Of a stretch of 64,000 nucleotides of DNA, positions 24,661 through 37,500 are shown piece by piece. Every line of letters starts with the position of its first letter. Positions within the stretch are counted from its first letter, which is position 1. The DNA is from Styela clava. Taxonomy: Eukaryota; Chordata; Ascidiacea; Stolidobranchia; Styelidae. The notes beneath the pieces were generated by a model that was given only the letters and a program-made list of their open reading frames with translations, was not told the origin of the DNA and did not search any database. Both the position numbers and the translations under genes were made by a program. The stretch covers positions 6,129,001 through 6,193,000 of the forward strand of contig NC_135258.1 in assembly GCF_964204865.1 (NCBI RefSeq), read 5' to 3'.

Positions 24661-25957
24661 GTACGTAAACATACATGTGTATTTTATTGTGCGCGATTGG
24701 TGGCATGGGCTTTCCGAATCAAATAGTAAATTATTTGAATCGGCTCAGACGAAAATATTCAATTGCCGCCATCTTGTTTTGTTTTTTTGTCCACCGAATT
24801 TCGTCGAACCATTTTTTGCAATTCTGTCAGTTATTGATGTTGCATGTTTTTATTGTGTGAGATACTCGGCTAACTATCCAAGTGTTAGATTCTATGTTTT
24901 TCCTAATTGATGTCATATATAATTACATATATTCTAAGTAGTCGAAATTCAATTTGAGAAAAATTCATTTCGATTATAAAATGAATTCAAACAGGTATTT
25001 AATAATGCAAGCCATAGTCACGTCTTCACGCCACGTACGTATTTGAAAGCTAATTCCACCATTGTTTGTCTTTAATTCAAAGGCAGATTATTTCATTTGA
25101 AAACGTCATACATATTTATCATCACGTGCGCATGCAAAGAAACGTAAACGGCTGTTGTAAAAAGCACTAAAATCGCGACAATGTTTGTGGTGCTACAACA
25201 AACACAGTCTTTATTTGACGACGATGAAATTCAATTTACGATTCTTGCGCCACAAGTTTTATTTTAATTATTCAAACAGAAATATTTCATAGACAACGAC
25301 TAGAGCAGGGATGGACGAAGCTTTTTTGCAATAGCCGCATGCAGAAAGAAATTTTTTTTTTTTTTTCAGAAAGTGTCATTGTAACAACTACTCATTTTTT
25401 TTCAGAAATCGTGATGTCACATCAATTACTATTCGCTATGATAGTGTCGAATGTAATGGTGGCTGGCATTGTTGAACCGTAGATGAATAAAAGGATGTTA
25501 ATATTAATTTAATATTTCGCAGTTTATGTATTTTTTTAGTTTAGGTTTGAAAATATGCCTAAATTTTATATCTAATTTTGATATTTACAAATGCGCAATT
25601 CCACATTATAACTTTCTATAGTGTCACTAGCCCTTGATATTTTATTGGTCGCATTTAGTTTCGCCTGAGATCATATCCTTCGATTTCTTATTTATTTCTC
25701 GTGACGTTGCTCTGACCAGATATTATTAAAAAATGTCAACCGCAGCTGACGACTAGCATTATTGTTGACTGTATTAAGTTTTTATAAACTTCTCTCGTTG
25801 AAATCTTTAATTCTATCAAATCTGATCAGTCCGTCTGTCTTGAATTTCTTTCAATTTTGGTATTTACAAGTTCTAAATATATGATTGCGCAGAGCCTGCA
25901 TTGCCGAACAGCACTGCTTTTAAATCCTTTATATGTATTAACAGAAATTTAATCATA
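24661..25957. other. 5' flank of DAPP1, no gene seen
   Basis: It contains a hAT-like end at about 25306 (cagggatggacgaagc) and poly-T tracts. A tattaacag acceptor-like site sits 14 bases before the DAPP1 ATG, so a non-coding first exon may lie within this stretch. I could not place it. Confidence 0.4.
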
Positions 25958-28900
25958 ATGAATATATCTATGCCAAGAGCAAGGCAGAGAGACCCGCTAA
26001 AGCAACTACCTTATTACCATGGCAAATTATCTCGCCACCTAGCGGAAGTACTGTTGATGTCAAATGGCGAGGAAGGGAGTTTTCTTTTACGACTCGTCAA
26101 TATCGACGCAGACGAATATTGTATTAGTGTCAGAGCTAAAGACCAAGTCAAGCATTTTAAATTGGTAAGTTTGAAGGAATATCTTTTTTCATCATATTCC
26201 TATCATCGCCTGTTTTGGATTTTTATTATTCCTTCCTCACTATGCACAGGGAATCCTGTTTTGGTATTTGTTTAATCGATTAAGCATCGTTAGCTAGTGT
26301 TACTTGCAGATGACACTTCTTGGGTTTTAAGCACATACCTAACCCACGGTATAATAAATTGGGCGCTCCAGAAGTGTGTGTACTAACATGGAGGTAACTA
26401 ATTTTGTTCGTCTATTTTACATCAAGTTGTGTAAAGGGACTGAGACCTACAGGCAGGGGGTTTATTCTGTTGGTTATCACAGACAGTCCCCGAATTTGTA
26501 ATATAACTAAAATAAGGGAAAATCGGAATAAAATTATTGCCTAACCTTAGCCTGGTACACACACACTATACGGGAGTGCCATAAATTTGGTAGGCGATGC
26601 TAGAACCGGACAAAGTATATTAAGTTGCCTTTACATATCTTCATTGTACCCTGACTATTGCACAGTTCGAATAGGTAATACCGTGCATATGGATATGTAT
26701 TGCATTAATTTAAAATGAGTAAACAATAAAAGTGGAACCTCACTCGATGTAAAGCGATATTTTTGTACTTTTTTCCCTAAAATATTAAAATGCCTACATG
26801 TGGAGAATGCCCCTGATTCCCGTATTTACAATCCCATTGTGAGAATAGGTAGCACCTTATAAGCAAAAATAAATACAAATAAAAATAGATTACGTAAATG
26901 GTTGGTGCGTGGGCCAGTGACGCCTCCAAAGACATCCAAATGCCCTTTTCTGATATAGATTTGTATTGCAGATTAAAGATGGGATGAGCTATATGTTGGG
27001 ATTTGCCGACTTCGAATCTATTTCGTTACTTCAGTCTTACATCGCAAATCAACCGGTACTTGGAAGCAGGCAATCAGATTTGGGAGATAACTTCGAAAAT
27101 GGAACCATGGTCACTCTGAAATATCCTTACCCGAATCATGTGGAGGAACCGCAAGGGTAAGATGTATACAATATTGCATGTAATTTCCTCATTGTGGTGC
27201 TCGGAATTTTCTTATCCGGTAACTCAAAGATCTTCTACTTCAGAAAATCTGGGGGGATATATTGGTGGTGTATGGAGTCATTATTTTTGTAAAAGTGAAA
27301 AATCTGCTAAACTAATTTAAAACATCTCATATAATATGAAAAGTCACTCCGAACATTTTCTAGTTTTCATAATTTTTGAGTTGTTCCGTATACATGCACT
27401 CCGAGCAAGGCTTTGTACAAGTAATCACTGGCTTTGTAGAAACGTCATGAAATGTGTTTTTCGATCTTATTTTAAACTAGAAGACTTCTTGATGAACTTC
27501 AACTTATTCGAGGAATTTTATTTACTGCCATAGTTGTGATATTAAAACATAAAGCTGGCAAACGATACTGTCGATAAGAGAATAGACCGATATGTCGATA
27601 GAGAATAGCTTTAATCAGGCTGTCTATCTTTATTTGGAGATTATAATAAGCAAAACATTTGAAAATTTAAAAAATTAAAAGATGTAGGAACTACTTGATA
27701 GTTTTGCCCCATTCCAAAATCATGCTTCGAGATCAAATTCGGAAAAGTTTTAATTCGATTAATAGTTGAGCGTTCGTCCTTGAAATGCTCACGATGCTGT
27801 TCAAACAATTCGGACATTATGGTACTTGAGTCTGTTTGTGGAGTCGTTATCTACTCAACGCCCATCTATAATCACTGATAATTATATGGCTTTTAACAAT
27901 TATTTGTTGTTGGCTCATTGGACCTGCCACGACTTTACGCAGAGTGTAAAACAAAAAGATGTCGATACTTGCAAAACATAGTGAATCTCTGTGTAATAAA
28001 TCTGATTTTTCAGAATACTGTCTGTAGCAAGATTACTGAAATGCCTCACGAAAACTGCGATATTACTAATATACATGCTATCGATCTGGGCCAACCTCTT
28101 ATCCTTTTTCTATGGCAGTTGTTCTAACCCTTTTCGTTGAATTACTCCTTTCGTCTATTTTGGAATTCTTTTTTCCTCCCTCACTATGCAAAAAACTATT
28201 CATTCATTGTTTAATAGATCCCTAGTCAGTGTTATGCAGAAGTCGCACTCCAGTTTTTGTTCAGTTTAAGTAGTTTAAAATGTGTACATACAGGTATTAT
28301 AGTAACGGTGCTCTTGAAGTATGCGCACCAAGATGTCACATAACCTGAATCCTAACCTGGTACACAACGTGAGTTTAGGTTGTGCGCCATCTTGATGCGC
28401 ATACTTCAGGAGGTCCATAGTAACAATAAAGAAATAAAAAATATATCTAACACTACAGCAAATACAAAGAAAATTTCAATACATTTTCACAGCTTTGATG
28501 AAATTCGCATGCATTCCACGATTTCAGTCGATTCAACAGCAAAAAGTCTCAAACAAAGAATCAGGGCAGTCCCAATGGCGACCAAATCTGGATATCTTAC
28601 AAAAGAAGTAAGCAAAATGTCGTATTTGTAATGCGTCGTAAATCAGTTTTCGTCTTGGAAATGCCGTATAACTAAATTTTGATCATGAATCACACTTCAT
28701 ATGCTTAATATCTCCTGGATATCTCACTGAAAAAAAAGCTTGTGATACGGCGCAAAGCAGTTTAATATCCGCCGTGGAGATGCCGTATAACTAAATTTTA
28801 ATCATGAATAACGATCCATATGCCTAATAAAACAACTCACTTAAAAGTTTTAAATCTCTCGACAGAAGGAATTACATAAGAATTACAGAAGACCAAAACT

Positions 28901-30603
28901 TTCGTTGTCGTTTACGGCAATTTAACTGGTGTATTTTGGGCGCTCCAGAAGTATGTATAACTAATTTTGTTCGCCTATTTAACATCAAGATGTGTAACGT
29001 GACTGAAACCTATGGGCAGAGCGGATATTCACTTGACTAACACAGACAGTCCCCGAGCTCGTAATAGAACTAAAATAAGTGAAATCGGAAAAAAATTATG
29101 GCCTAACCCTAATCTGGTACACATACTACGGGAGTACCGTAATTTGGATCCAAAGCGCTTTAAGACAGTAAGGTCAAGAGAATACTTCAAATTTGGGACC
29201 TTCCGAAGTGTGTGCACCAAAATGGCGCACAACCTGAACATAGTATGTGCACTAGGTTAGGGATCAGGTTGTGCGACATTTCGGTGTACATACTTCGGGA
29301 ACACCCAAATTTGTGCTGAATTAATTGGAATAAAAATATCTTCCCAGGGAGGATCATTTAAATCATGGAAACGAAGATGGTTCGTCTGCATCAGGAATAA
29401 ACTCAGTTATTTTGAGAATAAAGATGACGGGAGGCTGATCAGTACGATTGATTTAACTGAAGCGACGCAATGTGGAAGGACAGAACTGCCAGGTAAGTTA
29501 GCTCGCTAGATTCGGATACTTTCCTCGTGCAACAAACTTTGAACATTTGAACAAAAAAAAGGATTCTCGAAAATATCTACTTCATTTCAACTGCAATGGA
29601 CGTGGGGTCGCAAAAGACTTTCAAAGTCATCGAGTCAGGGACACCAAGAAAAGCGGCAGCTATCAGGCGGTATTACACCAGCCATATATACCCCTTCGTA
29701 ACCTTTATAGATGCATTATCCTGAATGAAAATGCGTACTTTCTGCCTGTGGCAAGATCCTAGTACCGCTTTACTAATTTGGGTACTCCCGAAGTATGTGA
29801 AACAAGATGGCGGACACCGGAACGTAGTATGTGTACCATGTTAGATTTAGGCCATAATTTTATACCAATTCCTTATTTAGGTTCTATTACGAATTGGAGG
29901 ACTAGTCAAGTGACTCCCGTAGTATTTGTACCTGTAATTATGACCTAACCCTAACCTGGTACACAATACACATAATACGTTCCGGTGGTTGTCATCTTGG
30001 TTCACATACTACATGAGCACTCTTTTTCCTGCTAGGTAAACATCGCGAGGTTTAACGTCAATCACAAGTCAGCACCCACGAATTAAGTCATCTTACAGAC
30101 TTTTTATTGGATAATAAATAATCTTTTCGAGATTAAATGAGCAGTATTCCACTATCAAGCATTGCAGTCTGTTTCGTGTTACACATCTTTAATGTCATCT
30201 AGCGTGGAACCAACGGTAACATGCAAGACATCGTTCAATTGTGAAAGTGCCGAGACCACCGATGCGCCGTAAAGAAGCTTCTTCCCTAATTAGTCCCCAG
30301 TGTTATATATAGTCGATGCTTTTTTGTCGATTTTCCATACTATCTTTAACAGAGTCCGGACTCAATTTTCTTCAACCTTGTTGATTTCAAATCTTGCACA
30401 CATTCGTCGTCCCACTGATCTCTGAAATCACAACTTTATGTATTTCTTTATAATGAAGTCTTCTATTTCTAGGAAAAGAAGACAAATTCACATTTGCTCT
30501 CGTTTGTAAAGTCAGAACCTGGAATTTCATAGCAGATAATGGAAATGATATGCTGGAATGGCTTGAGCTTCTCTCTTGGAAGATTCGGCAAAATACACTT
30601 TGA
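25958..30603 (+). CDS. DAPP1: DAPP1 (Bam32) adaptor, SH2 plus PH domains, five exons
   Basis: A phosphoinositide and phosphotyrosine adaptor downstream of PI3K. Coding exons, chained with consistent phases: 25958-26164, 26972-27156, 28493-28607, 29348-29492 and 30473-30603, giving 260 residues (human about 280). The SH2 domain covers exons 1-2: YYHGKLSRHLAEVLL, FLLR with the phosphotyrosine-binding Arg, SVRAKDQVKHF, then LKYPYP and EEP. The PH domain covers exons 3-5: GYLTKEGG, then FKSWKRRWF with the basic PIP3-binding pattern, IDLTEA, and the closing Trp helix EWLELLSWKIRQ. The start is the ATG at 25958; the frame further upstream opens only on TTG. The position of the regulatory Tyr of vertebrate DAPP1 (IYESVRVH) reads FDEIRMH here. 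Its introns carry several MITEs. Confidence 0.92.
26361..26580 (+). mobile_element. MITE family A copy, in DAPP1 intron 1
   Basis: 220 bp, beginning gggcgctccagaagtgtgtg and ending cacactatacgggagtgcc. The flanks repeat ataaatt (7 bp). Further family copies occur at 28938-29138, 31460-31673, 45329-45520 and 52073-52266, sharing the core cacagacagtccccgaa and taaccctaacctggtacac. Confidence 0.88.
28311..28412. repeat. Hairpin-type MITE, in DAPP1 intron 2
   Basis: Inverted arms cttgaagtatgcgcaccaag and cttgatgcgcatacttcagg surround a core with cctaacctggtacac. It lies just before exon 3 (28493). The family is described at 2081-2149. Confidence 0.75.
28938..29138 (+). mobile_element. MITE family A copy, in DAPP1 intron 3
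   Basis: 201 bp from gggcgctccagaagtatg to catactacgggagtacc. The flanks gtatttt and gtaattt match at six of seven positions. Confidence 0.88.
29195..29307. repeat. Hairpin-type MITE, in DAPP1 intron 3
   Basis: Arms gggaccttccgaagtgtgtg and the near-inverse gtacatacttcgggaacaccc, with an inner pair caaaatggcgcacaacctga and tcaggttgtgcgacatttcg. It sits 40 bp upstream of exon 4. Confidence 0.75.
29779..30022. repeat. Composite hairpin/MITE A element, in DAPP1 intron 4
   Basis: The outer arms gggtactcccgaagtatgtg and cacatactacatgagcactc, the inner gatggcggacaccggaacgta and its near-inverse, and internal blocks shared with MITE family A (ttatttaggttctattacgaa). It links the hairpin type and family A as one related lineage. 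Confidence 0.7.
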
Positions 30604-30829
30604 AAGACCCCTGACTATAAATAGAATAGACTTTCACCTATGCAAAAGACAATTATAATAATACAATGTACGGTGCTACCATGTCCTGTGATCTATCGCC
30701 ATAGACCGCCCACCCAAAAGCAGACTTAAGTCCCCTGCTTTGGGGTTAAGGGACAGATCCATGTCATAAAATGGTAACTAAATTAACTGATGTTCATCAG
30801 GAATGGAAAATACAGTAGCAATCTCACAC

Positions 30830-31035
30830 TATAGTAGCTAACAATAAGCTACAAAAAACAGATAGTGAAGCTAAAGTATGTTTTACTCAAAAAACACGTT
30901 GAAAATACGTGGATAGAACGTAAATATCCAAAATAAAGAAATGGAAATATCTACTTAGGACTAGCTTCACGACCCCTCAAAAATTGTCTACGCCTCCCTT
31001 TGTGGCCTTCCTTGCCGTTCAAGAATCACCGGAGT
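30830..31035. mobile_element. Decayed copy of the 10536-10797 hAT MITE
   Basis: Shares tagctaacaat..agctacaaa.aacagatag and the cttcacg.cc.ctcaaaaattgtctac block in the same order. The terminal inverted repeats are degraded. Confidence 0.65.
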
Positions 31036-31459
31036 AGTACAAAAAATACAAATACCCAACGACATGACAAGAAGATATAGTTGGATCAACAGAAGCTTTT
31101 TCATATTATTACGATATATTATAATATAATTTATAGGTATTACAGTGTTTGACTTTGTCATGAATCTGCGCCTTACCTTTAGGCCTGACTTTGGGATCCA
31201 TTGTGAGTCTATCGAATTCGTAACCATATATTTACTGTATTCAAATTAGTGATAACAACTTATAAACTGTCAATGTAAATGAATGAATATTTATGAAGAA
31301 TAGGATCGGTGCAAAGTGCCTCCGTGTGTAGCAGATTGTAAATCTCGATTATTTGTCGGATGTAGTACATTCCAGAACATGAAAGTATAAAGTTTGAAAA
31401 TACGTTGTTTTCTTACCATGCTGAGATACAAGCAAGTGGATTAGCAAGCTTGTGGATTA

Positions 31460-31673
31460 GGGACTTCCATAGTGTGGGTACCGGGTTAGGGTTAGGCCAT
31501 AATTTTACTCCAATTTTCCTTATTTTAGTTCTATCACGAGGTCGGTGACTGTCTGTGTTAGTCAAGTGAATACACCCCCTGCCTATAGACTTCATTCACT
31601 TCTAACAACTTGATATAAAGTAGACGAACAAAATAGTTACCTTCATATTGGTACACACACTTCTGAAGCACCC
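31460..31673 (-). mobile_element. MITE family A copy
   Basis: Inverse orientation: starts gggacttccatagtgtg and ends acacttctgaagcaccc. The core gactgtctgtgttagtcaagtg is the reverse of the family core. Confidence 0.85.
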
Positions 31674-32194
31674 ATAATCGTTCAGATATAAATAGTCATT
31701 TTTTTTAATAAAAGCTTTAATTTGATTAATTTTTCTGGCCGTTTGTCTGTTTTTCTGAAACAAATTTATCCGTGAATACTCGGTATAAATTTTGTCATAT
31801 TGTACAGCTACGGCAAGAATTTTTAATAATTCAACATTAGCAATTAAATAATGGGTCATAGTTGTTGCGTTACAATTAGCAGATAACGTTGCTATCGTAG
31901 GAAATATGACGCGGTTAAGAAAGACTTCGGACCCCGAACAGGTTGCTGTTTTATTTGATATTAAACGGAAGTGTTGCTAACCACTTCCTGTGACAACCTA
32001 TGTGTTTAATTCAGTTTGAATTTTTTTGGTGTTGACGGTGCGTTTTGGTAATTATGTGTATTAGGGTTTTATCAATTGGTAAAATGCGGTATTAAGAACT
32101 TTTTCACATGCATTCTTATTACTGCTAGACGAGCCATACTGCCATTGAGTCAGTATATCTGTAGCTTTAAGCTACATGAGTACATAGGCTAGAC

Positions 32195-33341
32195 CAGGGA
32201 TGTACAACCTTTATTGCAAGAGGGCCAGATACAAGTTACTAGGGGACGCCGCGCGCGCACCTTCACTTGAGATAGCCATTCTAGTAGTTGCAAGCACAAA
32301 TAATTGATGACAGTAAAATTTTACTGCAAACTATTCGGTATTATCATCCGTTAACTGGAATTTCTTGTTGTTCTTTAAGCATTCATCAACGTTCTTCTTA
32401 ATTAGAAAAAATGAATTTATTTGCATGTGCAATAGCCATTTTATGCGCATATGATGAATTATAAAATAAATCTGTCTTAGGCGAAACGTTACTGAATTTG
32501 AATTTTGAAAGGCAGAAAGTATATTACGTTGTTAGAATTTAGTATTCTCGAAAGTCGGAGTTGGAACTTTTCAACGAGATTGCAGTTGTTTACTTATAGT
32601 AGTTTGCTCGCAGTGGCCAACAGTGTCAGTTTTCAGCAATTGCGACTCTCAAGAATTCCTTTTTAAATTAATATTTGTTTCTACTCTGCAAATCGCATAT
32701 CATATTATCAATTAACTTTAAAATTTTGCTTCAGTATTTTGCAACGTTGTTTGCATTTTAAAACTAAAGACATGTCAAAAGAAAATTTGTATGAGAATCC
32801 TTCAAACCGTGGCAGTTTGGAAGCAGGTAATAATGTAATATGTATTAAAAGAGTTTTACTTTTTGTTTAAGAAAGATTTGGCCTGAACCAAAAAAGTAGT
32901 AGCTCATAGAAGATTATTTCAACGCTTGATAACAATAAAGCCTAATTTCATTGGCTACCTAGAAGCTAAGCAGGTCACGCGCACTCATTCAGAAATAAAA
33001 GAATCTCATTTGTGAGCGGAATTACGGACGACCTTCAAAGTTTCAATAGCATCTGAGATGAGCAAATTCGGCCCGCTTGGCGACTCAATCTGGCCCGCCT
33101 GATCCTCCCACAATCAAAGTAAAACCAAATTTTGATGTTTCAGTTACACAATAGCTCTAGGAATTGTTGATATTGCGATAAAATTTGGATTTTTGCAGGA
33201 GGCTTATTGTTTTCCCCTTTTTCCTTCGTAACACTGTAAATATTGTTCATAAAATGTAACTTTTTTTGTCACATTTACACGGACGCCAGTCTAGGTGGGC
33301 AAAATGTTTGGTCCCTGGTATAGAGACCTTGCCCACCCCTG
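32195..33341. mobile_element. hAT remnants, probably two overlapping copies
   Basis: The left end cagggatgtacaacctttat begins at 32195 and a right end gcccacccctg finishes at 33341, with an internal gcccgcttggc..tctggcccgcctg segment near 33070. The flanking 8-mers do not match, so these ends likely belong to different insertions. The span includes the first coding exon and the start of intron 1 of the fibrinogen-domain gene, so it cannot be one simple element. Confidence 0.4.
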
Positions 33342-34518
33342 TTATTGAATTCCCAACTAGAATTGAATTTCCCTAATCCAACAAATTGAGCGTATTCCGT
33401 ATTTCATGCAACCATACCGACCCCAAAAGCAGATAAATGCCCAAATTCGAGTGAAAAATACTCAAATAAAGAACCCAAAAAATTATTATTTAGAAACCAG
33501 CGCTACGAATACCCGTGAAGATGGAATTATTGATGAGCGAGATGTCGGTGAGTAGCATAAATTCATGATTGAAAATTTTGAATTTCCCGTTGACAAAATT
33601 TCATTCGATTTTATATCCCGCTATATTGAGTATAAAGTTCATATTTTTCTAAAATTCATTTGTAATTTTATATCCCGTTCCGAAACATCTTACTTCTGCG
33701 AATATACTCTTGACGAAACTGACTGCTGAATTGAGTAAGGTCCAAAACCAAGACCCGATATCGGATTTTATTATTATCTATGAGTTTCAGAAGATCAAGC
33801 TTCATCGGATGAAAGTCAGAGTTCCGATGAGGATGAAACAGATCTGGATGGAAGCGATAAACACGAGAATGAAAAGACTTCAATGAGACAAGAAATCCAA
33901 AAACTACCTAAAAAGAAAAGACAGAGAATGGAACGTGAACTAATGTTTGGAAAATTTACTGCAGGTTGGAGAATTATAGCAAGAAATATTGGCAACAACA
34001 TAAATATAAAAAAAATGAAATTTAAAAAATGACTTTGCAATATTTTTATGCCGTTTTTCACTCCTACTATACTCTGATATGCAAAGAGCACCTCTAATTT
34101 GAAAAGGCCGAAAGAGCAATAATAACTTTATTTGGTGGGTGCAGTATCGGATCACCACCGCCTACTTTGGTCAATTATTCATATCTTTGTCGCTGTTTCA
34201 ATCGTTACACTTGGCATCTTTTTCAACCTTTTCTCTTGCTAATGGCACCAATTTCTTCTCTTATTTTTTGAACAACTGATGAAATGCGTACAATTAAATA
34301 TAAAGCATATTTAGAAATGTCCTGCAATCTTGAAATATTTCTGCATTAACATGACTGAAGCTCTTGAATGCAATTTTTTAGGTAACGTTCCAGCATTTAA
34401 CGTAATTCAATATTTCAATCTTTCAGAAATAGGCTGGAAACTGATTCTATCAATCACAGTTTACGTGTTTGCGATGTCTGCTCTCGTCGGCACATTTGCA
34501 GTTTTTATATTTGTAGAG
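32772..34518 (+). other. Cytosolic tail and transmembrane exons of the fibrinogen-domain gene
   Basis: Exons 32772-32826, 33494-33547, 33791-33964 and 34427-34518. The first begins MSKENLYENP. The third holds SSDESQSSDEDETD, a casein kinase 2-like acidic Ser cluster, and the pre-membrane KKKRQR. The fourth, 92 nt, encodes EIGWKLILS and the hydrophobic helix to FIFVE. It is the only exon here that changes phase from 1 to 0, and its counterpart in the paralogue at 62101-62192 has the same length and phase. The donor at 33965 (gttgga) is weak. Confidence 0.8.
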
Positions 34519-37500
34519 GTAAATGAATAATAACGTTTTTCACTTTTGCTTAAATCAGAGGTCGTTAACAGACGGCCCATGGGCCGAATCCGTAACATAT
34601 TAAAAATAGAATGATTTCTAATACGAGCTGAAGTACTATATGTGCATTATAAAAATAAAAAGACTTTTTCAACTGAAATGTAAAAATTGCAAACATACAC
34701 ATACCGTTCACATACTTTGCTGGACACTTTTATGTTGGATTTGGAACTTGAGTATAGTTTTGACTCATGGCACAAAAATGTCGTAATACATTTGTATCAC
34801 GTTAATGCAGAAATAAACACACGATTCTAAAGTTGCGTCTGTTGAACTAATTCTTCCTCTTCTACATATACAAGCTTATTATCGAACTTTTTGTATTTCC
34901 AGGGAAAGGATAGAAAAGTGCCCGGTGAGTTTTACTGCTTAATCCAAAAACAAAACCATGAATCGTTTTGTTAATTTGTTGTATAATTTGTTGTATGCTG
35001 TTGAATCTCTTTCAACATGTTAGTAGTGAAAAACCAAATTTTTTTTTAGAATAGAGCCATATAGACACTTTTTTGCCTGTGCGTTTCTCTGGTATTTCTT
35101 CGTATTTTAGGTAAATGACCAACTTGCTTGATTTTCGCTTTTGATTAAATTTTTTTTTGAATTTATAGTGGCTAGCAATGAAAATTTATTTGAGCTAAGC
35201 CGTTTGCATTTATTTACTCGTATATTTTTGTTTTTAAATATATGTCCATCGGTCGTTTTTTCGACAATGGAATGAAGTACGTTCACGTGGTAGCAGTTTT
35301 CAATTCCACTCACTTGTGCGTTTCGCTTTTATTAGTAAAATTATTTGGATTATTGAAATACTTTTTATATTTTAAGGTCCCCCAGCGTTTCCAGGTAAGT
35401 GATTACTGATTTACGTAGAAGTAGCAAACTATGTAGCAGTGTAAATCGTGAGACATGTGGGACAAGTATAGGACACGATATTTTAGAATTTAGACGGACA
35501 GACTCTAGAATTAGCCCCGGATATTTACTTTTCTTGGTAACTTTTTCGTCGCTAAATAATAATTTACGTTTGTTTTTAAATAAAATACCGTAGAACCATT
35601 GATTGACAATTTCGATTATTTTTATTTTCCCAAGCAAGGTCCCGAACCGTCGAAGTGATGAAATAATCAATTGGGCAATATCATCTCCAATAATTTTCTT
35701 TTTATAATAGTAATACTCAATATACAAACTTTTCTACTGCACAATCAACTCACGTTTGTTCATTTCACATTTCAATTTTTTCCATTTATGTTTGCAGAAC
35801 CCGATCCCGTCATAGAGAAAGCAAATGGTAAGAATTACATCATGAAAAAGTGTATTTACTAGTCGGCAATATTCGCTGTCGAATTGTTCTCTGATAGAGT
35901 AATTAATATACGTGGAATGCTATAATATTCATTATATTAGATTTTACTATAATAATATATTTATTACTATTGGCTCGAAGCAAGTTTATTACATTATTTT
36001 CCACGGGGAATATACACACCTTAGCTCCGAACAAGGATTCAGATGAGACATTGAAATGAAACAATTTTCTGTGCTACTGTTGACAGTTTTAGTAACAGTT
36101 TTAAAATCCTATCCCCGGAATGTCTCTCGTTACTAAACAATCAAGTGCTTTGTCATTGAAGCCTCTAATTACCTCAAATAAAATATGTTATGTTATAATT
36201 AAGACCGTCCGTCTCGAAACGCTGTAATGATATGTGAAGCTTAACATCTCTAAATATTACATGGTAAACTGATAACTCGCAATAGCATTCAGAAAAAGTA
36301 TTATTTTATTGAAATTCTCAAAGTCTTTAAAATCGGGAAACCTCCTCTTGTATTACCTACTACATATGGCTGTTTACGAAATAAATTCACGTAGTGAAAA
36401 AAAATCCTTAGTTGCCAAGGATTGGCGTTTTAGTTACACACACACAAATAATTCATCGCAGCTTATTCTCAGTTACCAAGGATGGGTGTTTTAGTCACAC
36501 CTAAACATGCTTTATTACAGCTCATACTTTTATTTACAGAAATGTATGCCGACCTCAATAAGAAGATTGACGGTAAGGATATATTACTAACAATAACTCA
36601 AAAAATACAAAATTTGCCCTTTAAAGTAAAATGAATAGTTTCTTAAGATGTCAGAAATATTGATTGTGATTAGGTATTTCTTTCGTCAGTGGTGTCAACA
36701 GAGAAGGACATTAATGTTAGTTTCGAAGTTTTGGCAATTTAGTAGCCAAGTATCTCTGCTTGTAAAGCCTGTTGTATTAGATCAAATTGTCGAATTGTCG
36801 AACTCTTCCACGTCGCGTAGTATGTATTCGATATTTACTCTACTAAAACATACACTTATTGGGTCATTGATAAAAGTAACAAATCCAACAGAATAAAGTA
36901 TAAATCCCAGCATGACTGAAGCATAAAAGCGTGTGTTTGCTGTACAGTATAAGTAATTTGAACTTCCATTCTTTGAATCTTTCCAGCAATGCAAAAGCGA
37001 ATCAAAGAGAAGAAAGAGCGTGTTATCAGTGCCATAAACAGTAAGTTCGTTCGCAACAATATAATTCACAACATGAAAACCAGGAAAATCTAAAGTGCAA
37101 GACAAGTTTTTGGTAGAGCAGCGTTTAGCGAGAAAAATGTGATTAAACACTCTTACTTAACCGCTCCCGCGAAGGTAAATTGCTTCAATTGCAATCATTT
37201 TATATTTTCAGATCAAACAAAGGAAATTATGAAAAAAATGTCAGGTAAAATATTTTTATTGAATTACATTTTTTTTTATAACTGCACTTGACATTCATTT
37301 CTTTAGCCAATAACACATAATATAACTGTAGGTTATGAAAACCAAGAGAACTCTTTCCAATTTTGATTAAACACAAATGCGAATTCAATTTTCATGCTTT
37401 GTTACATTCTATGTTAGCTTAAGCCCAAGTTTTCAACATGTGATTCCAGCATGCTGAAAAATCAAATACGCCCCGAATTCGGATTCGTTTGCACAGGAAA

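Larger units (their letters stand above)
30604..32771. other. Intergenic stretch with transposon remnants
   Basis: Holds the decayed hAT MITE at 30830-31035, the MITE A copy at 31460-31673 and an hAT end at 32195. The promoter of the following fibrinogen-domain gene should lie near 32.6-32.77 kb, but I cannot identify a TATA box or initiator with confidence. Confidence 0.5.
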
